Source of the DNA: ZC4RG29 sp964521255
GTDB taxonomy: Bacteria > Bacteroidota > Bacteroidia > Cytophagales > Cyclobacteriaceae
NCBI GenBank assembly: GCA_964521255.1
Contig: CAZFRM010000023.1
Coordinates: forward strand, 11,205-75,204
Length of the DNA stretch: 64,000 bases
Direction of reading: 5' to 3'
Under the pieces are notes generated by a model that saw only the letters and a program-made list of their open reading frames with translations, did not search any database and was not told the DNA's origin. The position numbers and the translations under genes are program-made. Positions 7,479 to 15,507 of this stretch are shown in pieces (the stretch's first letter is position 1; each line of letters starts with the position of its first letter).

Positions 7479-10400
7479 TCCTGAATAGGCTATCTGAGGT
7501 TCAGTCACTTGGCTTACCTCTATGTTTTCAGAAGATGATGTGTACACCCTCTTCCCTCCATTCTTTACAATGTCTCCCAATCTACCTACTTTTAGTTTTA
7601 TACAGTAATCTTTGATCATTATTCCATCAATAGATTTTTGATTTTTAGACTGAGGGCTACCCAAGCCGTATTCATTCTGAATGAGATAGCTTATTCCACG
7701 TTTCTCCTGTTCTTTTTTAGGAATATTGAATAGCAAGCTAGATACAGTAGCAGGAACAAAATTCCCCGTTGTATCACTGCTATCTGTGAATTTATAAATC
7801 CGTGCCACCTGCTCCTTCGTCAAATTACTAAAGTCAATTCGTGAAGAATTTTCTTTTTCATCCTCACTTGGAATATATACTAAATCGTTGGGAGACAGGC
7901 TGAATAAAAAATTTCCTTTTTCTGCCTTGACCGGTATGAGAGGTGTATTTTCTTGTTCTTCTCGGGTTAATGTAGCGCGCCATTTTTGATGCTCAATCAC
8001 TTCATTTAAAGGAATGGTTTCATAATTTCTCTCGCCATTTTCATTTTCATAAATGGCAAAAAACAAATTTGTTCCTTGAGCGGCTATTACGAACTTATCT
8101 TTTTTATTGCCTGTCTGTCCTACATTAAATTTATTACCCTTAGGCTCATATGTTCGCACCTTCAAAATAGGTTGATGAAACTTGCCATTATTAAGTGTAG
8201 CAATATTTCTATTCATCTCCTCAATTCCTTCAGGTGAGAATGCCAGTGATTCAGGGGGTATTTCTTTACCTTTTTCGTCTTTTTGTTCCGCATAATGTCT
8301 CAAATGGTTTAAGAGAATTTTTTGAATACCTGTATCCGTAATACTTTTTATTTTTTTTTCGTTAAACGATGTGTCTAAGGAAACTCTTGAGGCTGCATTG
8401 ATACCATTACCCTGCTCATCAACTTCCCAATAAAATATCTCCACTTTGGAAATATCTTTGTTATTCCATTGATTATTCAGGTCTTTAAAATGTTTTGTTA
8501 TTTTCTTTTTATCTAATCCGTCTTTAATCAGCTTTTTGATTTGGAGTTTTAGCGACTTGTCTGTAATGCTATCAACTTCATCAAGAGCTTTAGGTAAAGA
8601 AACTGTTTTAGCTTTGCGCAGTTTGATTAGACCTGCAACTGTATCCTGATGCATCGACTTACGGATAGCCCAACTATCGCCTTTAGTTTGTGAAATAAAA
8701 TCCTTTACAGGTTTTCCGTCTTTTCCTATTCTGATATTTCCATTTTCGTCTTTATAACTTTGGTACTTATTGCCCGTTTTGTTGATCACCCGCGTATTTT
8801 GTTTGAAGCTTACCACAATCGTTTCTAGGCCATTTCGAGCATCAACCGTAAAAGTGCTCCAAGGTTTCAGAAAATCTTTTGGGACTTCTTTTTCCACTTG
8901 TCGGCTTGCTTTTTTATCGAGATAAGATACTTTTTTAAATTTTCTTAGCTTCCTATTCAGGTCAAAACGTTCGTTGGATTTTGCGTGCTTGTTGTTCAAT
9001 AGATTGATGTGGTCACGGGTAGCGCAGGCAATTACCAAGGCATCTAAAGCATGATGCCTGTGGTCAATACGTTTCTTTTGAAATCCCTTTGATAGTCCAA
9101 TCGGAACAGTAGGCAGATATTTCTGATATTTTTCATTGTAAGCAGTAAATTCGTTTGAATTGGTCAGTGCATTCATTCGCTCGAAACGGGGTAAAATTAA
9201 ATCATTCCAGACGTCGCTCAATCCCCAGTCTTGCTTTAATGTAGATGTGATTTTTCCATTTCCTGGAATAACATTTTTGGAATTGATACCATCGTCATTG
9301 ACTTCAGAACGAACAATGTTTGATAAAACTGATGAAATAAATTTGGTGATGTAACGGGTATCGTTGATTTGCCGCTCAATCATTTTTTCGGGAACATCTT
9401 CTAATAACAACTTGTTCCGTTTCGAACGGTTTTTTGTGTAATGTTGTTTTACAAAATCTTCATATTCGGTTACCTCAAAAATCTGTACGGTTTTTCCCAA
9501 GCCCAATTGGACTTTTTCCCCATGATGGCTTTTAATAAAAGCCAGGCCAATTTTATTTTCTTTCAAATCATTCACTGCGGATTCACAAATCACTTTATTA
9601 TTGAAGCTATCATCAAAATAAAGGCTTTGCGGAATGATATGTTCTATCTGATAATCCGTCGTAAACAACCTGTTTAAAGGAATGACAGCACCAGTATATG
9701 GTGAACGATAACGTTGCTCTAACCATAATTTATATCTCAATAATTCGGATTTAGTAGGCTGAGCCATTTTGCTTATTTTTTCAATATCTTCGGTTATTGG
9801 GTCGTAAACAAATTCTCCTTTTTTTTCATCATATCTTTCGTTATTGTTTAGGGCATATTCTTCAAAAATCTTTAGGGCATCTTGCTGATATGGTGAATGA
9901 GGTCTAACACTTTTTACATGGCTATCATTCAGCATTTCTGCCAGTAACGCCTTGATACGAAGATTGGTATTTTCGTTTTCTGTTACCTGATTGGATATTT
10001 TTTTTCGATCTTCTGACGTGTTTTTCATTTCACGACCCAATTCGATATGAATTTCATCAAAGTAATCCTTAGCTCCATTGCCATACTTCACCCATATATC
10101 TTTTACTACTCGAAGCGTTTCTGTTACTACCTGCTCCACAATCGGGTTGCGTAAAGAATGTTGTTTGAATTCTCCTAAAAACTTTTCCAAATCCTTTTCC
10201 GAATTCCATTTGCCTGCTATAGCCGCTTCGGAATGGTGACCGTAAACAATATAACTTGCCAACCATAGCTGTAAACCTTGAAAATGACTTTGTTCAGTCA
10301 GATGAATGGATTTTTCCCGAACCCTGTTTTTAATATCTTCGTCAAATTCTCCACTAAGGATTTTATCAATACGTTCTTTTGCTTTTATGTTGACGTTGTC

Positions 10401-12254
10401 CCAATTCCAGTATTTACCAATTTTCATCAATGGCAATAATTTTTTAATCGCTTTAGCGGAATAACTACCATATTCACTTTTAAAGGGCGGAAATTTCTTG
10501 AAACTATCTACAAAACTTTCGGTATCCAATTGATGCTTCTTGGCAAATGTTTTTAGTGCTTTTTCGTATTCTGTTTTATCTGTAACCGAGTAGATGATAT
10601 GCCATAGATGTTGTTCAATTTCTGCAGTTAAGAAATTATCAGGAACATTTTCAACTTTTTCTAACCGGATTTTGATTTGCGTCCCTGTTTCGTTGCAAGG
10701 ATATGTTTTATCCTCAACAAAATTCCAGCGATGTGTTTTGTCATTTAGTTTAAAATGTTTGAGCAGTGCTTTTTGGTCAACTTCTTTTCTGTCGTTTAAG
10801 AATTCAAATAGTTTTTCGTAAGTCTCAGTACTATTTAAAAAGTCTGGTGTAACATTGGCATCCTCTTCTTTTTTGTAAATGTTCAAATTGTACATCCACT
10901 GCCAGAGTCTGAACTCCTGGTATAAAGGATGTGATTTTGAAATGGCTTTTAATGGTTGTAAAGCCTGTTTGCCATTTTCATCTTTTAGTAGCTTCCCGTC
11001 CTTGTTTTTCATTGGTCTATATTCCAACGAGCAATCACTGATGAATGATTTCTGACTTTTCAATGGGCGGTGATAGAAAATAATATCATCTAAGAAAAGA
11101 TGGATAAAATCTCTTTTGCTTAACGAAAGTTGATGAGCTTCATTATTTTTATATAGCTCTCTAACACAATCGTTATATGCATCCTCATTTTGTAGTTCGG
11201 GATGAAACTCATTTTGTTTTTTTAAAATCGCTTTTAGCTCGCTCTTGTAAAATTTTCGTTCAATGGTTCGAACCAATTTCCCTTTGATTTTCTGCTTTGG
11301 ATTTTGTAGCAAGGTGTCGTAAATGTATGCGCCGACTGTTTTCTTTGATTGATTAATTTCTTGTTCTGTTTTCTTTTTCACCAATGTCCAATCATCCTCA
11401 CTTGGTGCTCTGAAACTCCTCTTTTCATTTCCTTCTTTGTCCTTTTTTATTGTTCCGTCATCATTTAAATCTGTAGTAACAATAAAATCCCTTACTTTAC
11501 CTTTCCAATCAAACAAAGGTGTTTTGCTGGGCCTACGATACACCCAGCCATTTTCCAAAATCAGTGAATACCAAGTTTCATCCTTCCCCCTTTGTTTTTC
11601 ATTGGCTTGCACCTCCACAATTTTCAAGGAATGAAACTCAACCAGCTTATTCGGATTTTCTTCTTCTTCCTCACCACGTAATTGATAATACCCACGCTTT
11701 TGATTGAAGTTAAGCAATATCCAGGCTAATTCTTCTTTACCTATTTTTTGATTAAGAGCTTTTTTGCGCAAATAATAAATCGTCCAGTCATAAGGAACTA
11801 GTTTAGCTTCGCCCTTTTCATTTTTTAAAATGTGCTGCTGGCTTTTTTGGAAATCCTCCAACATTTCATTAAAGGCTTTTTTGAAGATGAACTCCTTATT
11901 ATTATAAGCTAATTTTGGTTCGGACTCAGGAGTAAATTGCCCTAAACGATTATTAAAATCAATCTGATTAGCATAATGCTGCGGTAGAAATCCCAGAATG
12001 TTCAAAACCCTGTGCAGACGTTCACGTCTTAACAAATGGCGTTCTCTTAATCTCCTCATACTTCTGTAGCCTGTCCTTTCTGCAGTTTGTGAAACAGAGT
12101 TCCCTTTTCCAAATTCCCCCAAAATATCCTGGCTCATTGGGATAATGCGACTTCCTATTCCAAGAATTTTACCTTGCTTCTTTTCAAAATCTTGTTGGAT
12201 TAAGGCCCATCCGATTGAGTTTGTTCCCAGGTCAAGTCCTAAAATTTTTTTCAT
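7305..12254 (-). CDS. cas9: Cas9 effector nuclease, type II-C, unusually large with C-terminal extension
   Basis: Cas9 is the crRNA/tracrRNA-guided DNA endonuclease. The 1649-residue protein has RuvC-I with D8 (GLDLGTNSIGWAL), an arginine-rich bridge helix near 61-80 (GYRSMRRLRERHLLRRERL), RuvC-II with E738 (IHIELGREM), HNH with H872 (IEHIIPQSLYF) and asparagines N886/N895, and RuvC-III with H1068 and D1071 (RHHALDALVIACA). All catalytic residues appear intact. More than 570 residues follow RuvC-III and should hold the wedge and PAM-interacting parts. Bacteroidota II-C Cas9 proteins are, from memory, about 1400-1560 aa, so this one is at the top of the range. CIKLKVGRLGDI at ~1551-1562 looks like the usual end, yet 87 more residues follow. 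The start at 12254 places the RuvC-I motif at the N-terminus; the upstream bases are AT-rich with no Shine-Dalgarno. Confidence 0.98.
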   Translation of the reverse strand: MKKILGLDLGTNSIGWALIQQDFEKKQGKILGIGSRIIPMSQDILGEFGKGNSVSQTAERTGYRSMRRLRERHLLRRERLHRVLNILGFLPQHYANQIDFNNRLGQFTPESEPKLAYNNKEFIFKKAFNEMLEDFQKSQQHILKNEKGEAKLVPYDWTIYYLRKKALNQKIGKEELAWILLNFNQKRGYYQLRGEEEEENPNKLVEFHSLKIVEVQANEKQRGKDETWYSLILENGWVYRRPSKTPLFDWKGKVRDFIVTTDLNDDGTIKKDKEGNEKRSFRAPSEDDWTLVKKKTEQEINQSKKTVGAYIYDTLLQNPKQKIKGKLVRTIERKFYKSELKAILKKQNEFHPELQNEDAYNDCVRELYKNNEAHQLSLSKRDFIHLFLDDIIFYHRPLKSQKSFISDCSLEYRPMKNKDGKLLKDENGKQALQPLKAISKSHPLYQEFRLWQWMYNLNIYKKEEDANVTPDFLNSTETYEKLFEFLNDRKEVDQKALLKHFKLNDKTHRWNFVEDKTYPCNETGTQIKIRLEKVENVPDNFLTAEIEQHLWHIIYSVTDKTEYEKALKTFAKKHQLDTESFVDSFKKFPPFKSEYGSYSAKAIKKLLPLMKIGKYWNWDNVNIKAKERIDKILSGEFDEDIKNRVREKSIHLTEQSHFQGLQLWLASYIVYGHHSEAAIAGKWNSEKDLEKFLGEFKQHSLRNPIVEQVVTETLRVVKDIWVKYGNGAKDYFDEIHIELGREMKNTSEDRKKISNQVTENENTNLRIKALLAEMLNDSHVKSVRPHSPYQQDALKIFEEYALNNNERYDEKKGEFVYDPITEDIEKISKMAQPTKSELLRYKLWLEQRYRSPYTGAVIPLNRLFTTDYQIEHIIPQSLYFDDSFNNKVICESAVNDLKENKIGLAFIKSHHGEKVQLGLGKTVQIFEVTEYEDFVKQHYTKNRSKRNKLLLEDVPEKMIERQINDTRYITKFISSVLSNIVRSEVNDDGINSKNVIPGNGKITSTLKQDWGLSDVWNDLILPRFERMNALTNSNEFTAYNEKYQKYLPTVPIGLSKGFQKKRIDHRHHALDALVIACATRDHINLLNNKHAKSNERFDLNRKLRKFKKVSYLDKKASRQVEKEVPKDFLKPWSTFTVDARNGLETIVVSFKQNTRVINKTGNKYQSYKDENGNIRIGKDGKPVKDFISQTKGDSWAIRKSMHQDTVAGLIKLRKAKTVSLPKALDEVDSITDKSLKLQIKKLIKDGLDKKKITKHFKDLNNQWNNKDISKVEIFYWEVDEQGNGINAASRVSLDTSFNEKKIKSITDTGIQKILLNHLRHYAEQKDEKGKEIPPESLAFSPEGIEEMNRNIATLNNGKFHQPILKVRTYEPKGNKFNVGQTGNKKDKFVIAAQGTNLFFAIYENENGERNYETIPLNEVIEHQKWRATLTREEQENTPLIPVKAEKGNFLFSLSPNDLVYIPSEDEKENSSRIDFSNLTKEQVARIYKFTDSSDTTGNFVPATVSSLLFNIPKKEQEKRGISYLIQNEYGLGSPQSKNQKSIDGIMIKDYCIKLKVGRLGDIVKNGGKRVYTSSSENIEVSQVTEPQIAYSGSKNITISNSSEEAESYQIGYWSGLSPEQRFSDFFELMNRFYNFNKPDWSIKKIIIDL

Positions 12255-12270
12255 AATTCAATTTATATTA

Positions 12271-12278
12271 TACATTTG
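12271..12278 (+). promoter_or_regulatory. Likely -7 box of the tracrRNA promoter
   Basis: TACATTTG matches the Bacteroidota -7 consensus TAnnTTTG exactly and ends six bases before the anti-repeat, so transcription would start at about 12284-12286. No clear TTTG is seen at the -33 position, which would overlap the cas9 start codon on the other strand. Confidence 0.55.
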
Positions 12279-12284
12279 TCCTAC

Positions 12285-12356
12285 TTGTTGAAAGCAAATC
12301 ACAATAAGGATTATTCCGTTGTGAAAACATTTAAGGCGGGGTAACTCGCCTTTTTT
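12285..12356 (+). ncRNA. tracrRNA
   Basis: The trans-activating RNA pairs with the crRNA repeat and is bound by Cas9. Bases 12285-12304 (TTGTTGAAAGCAAATCACAA) are a perfect 20-nt complement of CRISPR repeat bases 2-21. The tail that follows, with AATAAGGATTATTCC, GTTGTGAAAACATTT and AAGGCGGGG, is the type I recall for Bacteroidota II-C tracrRNAs. It ends in a six-base-pair terminator hairpin followed by six T. It is divergent from cas9 and starts about 30 bp upstream of the cas9 start codon, so a cas9 promoter located further upstream would give a cas9 mRNA leader antisense to it. Confidence 0.93.
12335..12356 (+). terminator. tracrRNA terminator
   Basis: GGCGGG (12335-12340) pairs with CTCGCC (12345-12350), with one G-T pair, around a GTAA loop, followed by TTTTTT. 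This also serves as the 3' stem of the tracrRNA. Confidence 0.88.
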
Positions 12357-12587
12357 AATTGTCCCATGCATTGCCCCAATTCTTCCGGTTCTTTCAATCC
12401 ATCCCTGCAACGTTCTGCTGATGATTAAATATAAGTCATGATATTTTTATATACCACAGTTCTCACCATTTTCAGGAAATGGATGGGATGGCTGGTGGTG
12501 AATTGCTTCCCATTGTTGCGTAAAATCTTTTTGTAAAACCGTAGCACTATATTGCCGAAATCTTAATGATTTATCATTTTCACTAGC

Positions 12588-13331
12588 ATGAACAAGATCA
12601 TTATCATCACCGGCGGAAGCCGCGGTATCGGTGCAGCCACTGCGTTACTGGCTGCAGAGCAAGGTTATAAAGTTGGTATCACTTATCATCAACAACGTGA
12701 CGCTGCAGAATCAATCGTTGAAAAGATTATTGAGAAAGGAGGAGAAGCTGTTGCCATACAGGCTGATGTAAGCAAGGAACAGGATATCGTCCGGATGTTC
12801 GAAGAATTTGATAATCGTCTTGGCCGACTTACAGCCTTGGTTAACAACGTTGGTGTGTTGAAGCAGGGACGGTTGATAGATATGACGGCAACTCATTTGG
12901 AATGGATTTTTTCTACGAATGTTATCGGAAGTTTTCTTTGCGCACGTGAAGCCATAAAGCGAATGTCAAAATCTAACGGTGGCAATGGTGGTGCAATAGT
13001 AAATGTATCTTCTATGGCGTCAAAGCATGGTTCACCAAATGAGTACGTTGACTATGCCGCATCGAAAGGAGCTATTGATACCTTCACCATGGGACTGGCA
13101 AAAGAAGTAGCCAATGAAGGTATTCGTGTAAATGCAGTACGCCCGGGATTGATTCACACTGACATTCACGCCAGCGGTGGAGAACCGGGACGAATTGACC
13201 GGCTTAAAGATTCCATTCCCTTGAAGCGCGGCGGTTATCCCGAAGAAGTTGCCAAAGCAATACTTTGGTTATTATCCGATGAGGCATCGTATTCTACGGG
13301 TGTCCTGTTGGATGTATCGGGAGGGAGGTAG
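12588..13331 (+). CDS. SDR family NAD(P)-dependent oxidoreductase
   Basis: This 247-residue protein is a classical short-chain dehydrogenase/reductase. It has the Rossmann motif TGGSRGIG at 8-15, NNVG in place of NNAG, a catalytic Ser in VNVSSMASK, the YAASK (YxxxK) active site, and the late VRPGLIHTDIH segment. HQQRDAA after the second strand may favour NADPH. Length is normal for the family, and the substrate cannot be told from sequence. It stands alone, divergent from cas9, with the tracrRNA between them. Confidence 0.92.
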   Translation: MNKIIIITGGSRGIGAATALLAAEQGYKVGITYHQQRDAAESIVEKIIEKGGEAVAIQADVSKEQDIVRMFEEFDNRLGRLTALVNNVGVLKQGRLIDMTATHLEWIFSTNVIGSFLCAREAIKRMSKSNGGNGGAIVNVSSMASKHGSPNEYVDYAASKGAIDTFTMGLAKEVANEGIRVNAVRPGLIHTDIHASGGEPGRIDRLKDSIPLKRGGYPEEVAKAILWLLSDEASYSTGVLLDVSGGR

Positions 13332-13388
13332 AGTTTATGTTAAAAACTAATGGAAATTGGAGCTGTTTAAAATTCTTATCTTTACTAA

Positions 13389-13601
13389 ATGAGAAAAGCG
13401 GAATTTATACCATTCGACGAGAAGAAGACAAAACAGATGATAGAGGATGATGCGTTGGGCCCTGCCGGTCGCTTCAAAAAAATGTTTCAACTCATCTCAA
13501 TGAGCTTGCTATTTTCTTCATCTAAGCAATTGAAGATTATTGAAAATGATGACCGCTTCATAACCCTCAACAGATTGAAGAGCTATGGAGAATTTGAATG
13601 A
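13389..13601 (+). CDS. Small hypothetical protein
   Basis: This 70-residue open frame begins MRKAEFIPFDEKKTKQMIEDD, and its second half is rich in Ser, Leu and Lys. I do not recognise the family and see no signal peptide. It follows the SDR gene by 57 bp on the same strand and could be transcribed with it. The amino acid composition is plausible for a real gene, but the evidence is weak. Confidence 0.4.
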   Translation: MRKAEFIPFDEKKTKQMIEDDALGPAGRFKKMFQLISMSLLFSSSKQLKIIENDDRFITLNRLKSYGEFE

Positions 13602-13674
13602 GAGGGGAAGTCAGAAGAGTAAGAATCTTTAACCGATTCACATCGGTACATCCTCATATCCGCACATCAAATAA

Positions 13675-14916
13675 TCATTTCGCGTCCCACGCTGGTCTTG
13701 AAATTCCATTCAGGTCATACACAACAACTCCATCACGAATAGTTAATTCACATTGTAATTTTTGTGTGCCGTCCATTCTGAATCCGGATGAGTCAATAAA
13801 GCCAAACTTCCCTTTTTGCAAACTGAAGATGGAAATATCCGCTCCTGATCCTACAGAAAGATTTCCCAGTTCTTCATGTTGAATCACTTGCGCCGGGGTC
13901 CAGGTAGATGCACGGATGACCTGCTGGAGATCCATGCCCATGTTCAGAAACTTTGACATAACGTTTAACTGATCTTTCATTCCTGCATTCATGCTTCCGG
14001 TGTGAAAGTCGGTGCTGATGGTGTTGGGAAAGAATCCGCTCTTCAAAGCAGGAATGGCTTGTGAAAAGCGAAAGCTTCCACCGCCATGACCTACATCGAA
14101 TACAATTCCTCGTTTTTGTGCTTCGGTAACAAACGGAAGAAGTTTTCCATTGGTATCAACGATAGGAATTCTTGAACCGAGTTGCGCGAACGCATGTGTG
14201 AAAATATCACCGGGTCGTAAGTGTTTCATGAAAAGTTCTTCGATAGAAAGTGGAGGAGTAGTTCCGCCAAAGTCAATCATGACCGGAACTTTTGCTATTT
14301 TCCCTGCTTCCACGGCACGATCAACCGGATCCCATTCGCGACCGGAATAATGTGCTACTTTAATCCCAACAATTTCTTTATGCCTCATCACGGTTAGGGC
14401 CGTCATCTTCGCATCCATGTCACCGAGATTTTGTTCATAAGCTCCGCCGCGCATACCCTCACCGACAATATTAAGAAATGACAATACCCTTGTTTTAGAA
14501 TGCGCTATGGTTTGCGATTTGAAAGTGTTAAAGGTTTTCCACCCGGCACCACCGGCATCCACTACAGTTGTGACGCCGGTTCTAAAAGTAAATCCATCAG
14601 GCGGCAGTGCTTCAAATCCATCACCGAGGTAGTGATCTTCCTGCGTTCCAAAAAAGTTATGTGAATGAATATCAATAAGACCCGGAGTTACATAAAGACC
14701 TTTTGCATCAATTACTTGTGCTTGCTTTGCATCAATGTTTTTTGCCACCATTACAACCTTCGTTTCTTTTAGGGCGACATCCATCACTTCGTTGATGTTG
14801 TTTTTAGGATCAATCACATGTCCGCCTTTAATGACTATGTTATAGTCCTGAGCGTTGACGAGTGAGTTGATAAAACAAATACAGACAAAGAAGAACAGTG
14901 TTAATTTGTTACGCAT
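13675..14916 (-). CDS. Exported amidohydrolase/deacetylase family metallohydrolase
   Basis: The 413-residue protein has a signal peptide (MRNKLTLFFFVCICFINSLVNA) and an amidohydrolase fold. VIDPKNNINEV and TPGLIDIHSHNF give the first HxH metal motif; later come GIKVAHYSG (probable metal-binding Lys), IFTHAFAQ, DVGHGGGSF and TISTDFHTG with the catalytic Asp. It resembles the EF_0837-type subgroup often encoded next to SelA-like PLP enzymes, and such an enzyme starts this cluster (18053-19270). It is the last gene of the minus-strand cluster, 39 bp after the RidA gene. It may open a cyclic amide or deacetylate an amino compound in the periplasm; the substrate is unknown. Confidence 0.85.
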   Translation of the reverse strand: MRNKLTLFFFVCICFINSLVNAQDYNIVIKGGHVIDPKNNINEVMDVALKETKVVMVAKNIDAKQAQVIDAKGLYVTPGLIDIHSHNFFGTQEDHYLGDGFEALPPDGFTFRTGVTTVVDAGGAGWKTFNTFKSQTIAHSKTRVLSFLNIVGEGMRGGAYEQNLGDMDAKMTALTVMRHKEIVGIKVAHYSGREWDPVDRAVEAGKIAKVPVMIDFGGTTPPLSIEELFMKHLRPGDIFTHAFAQLGSRIPIVDTNGKLLPFVTEAQKRGIVFDVGHGGGSFRFSQAIPALKSGFFPNTISTDFHTGSMNAGMKDQLNVMSKFLNMGMDLQQVIRASTWTPAQVIQHEELGNLSVGSGADISIFSLQKGKFGFIDSSGFRMDGTQKLQCELTIRDGVVVYDLNGISRPAWDAK

Positions 14917-14955
14917 GATGCAGGTTTAGTTTAGTATGTATCTCCGGGTTTCAAA

Positions 14956-15411
14956 TCAGATGTAAGCGATGCAATCAATTTCAACAAGCGAGTCACCTGG
15001 CACTCCACCATATACCGCTACCGTTGTGCGTACAGGAGGTTTGCTTCCAAAGCGACCTCGGTAAGCTTCGTTCATGGCTTTGTAATCGTTTAAGTCGTGG
15101 AGGAATACACTTACTTTAAGAACCTTCTCCATAGAAGATCCGGCTTTGATCAATTCTTTCTCCACTTCATCCAACACATGCTTTGTATGAGCGGTTATGT
15201 CGCCATCAAAATGTGCTCCTTTACCGGCGATGAATACAAGATTTCCGAACTTGGTTGATCCGGAAAACAGGGGAACGTCCTGTTCATCTTTCACGACATT
15301 GAACACTTCTTTTTGTGGAGCAGCGTCTGCTTTTGTTGCTACACCCAGTCCTACAATACCGGCAACGGATGCCAGTATCTTTTTTAATGTTGATCTTCTT
15401 TGTTCTTTCAT
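14956..15411 (-). CDS. Exported RidA family protein with Tat-like leader
   Basis: RidA proteins hydrolyse reactive enamine/imine intermediates made by PLP enzymes. This 151-residue version has an N-terminal leader MKEQRRSTLKKILASVAGIVG with paired arginines followed by a hydrophobic stretch and TKADA, which looks like a Tat-type signal. The core has GNLVFIAGKGAHFDG, KVSVFLHDLNDYKAMNEAY, and PPVRTTVAVYG with the conserved Arg of the family. Export is unusual for RidA and fits a periplasmic PLP pathway with the SelA-like enzyme of the same cluster. Confidence 0.85.
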   Translation of the reverse strand: MKEQRRSTLKKILASVAGIVGLGVATKADAAPQKEVFNVVKDEQDVPLFSGSTKFGNLVFIAGKGAHFDGDITAHTKHVLDEVEKELIKAGSSMEKVLKVSVFLHDLNDYKAMNEAYRGRFGSKPPVRTTVAVYGGVPGDSLVEIDCIAYI

Positions 15412-15507
15412 GGTTACTGTGTTTTAGATATTATGGGTTTGTACATTTTGTTTCCCGCAGATAACGCAGATTGAAATTTATAAAAACCTGAGAGAAACAA
15501 TTTTCTT

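Noticed and set aside
7305..12254. Classification as type II-B because of the large Cas9
   Set aside because: Length is close to the Francisella enzyme, but there is no cas4, and the repeat, tracrRNA tail and gene order are of the Bacteroidota II-C type.
13598..13882. Open frame on the plus strand overlapping the end of the amidohydrolase gene
   Set aside because: It is antisense to a well-supported gene and has no motif.
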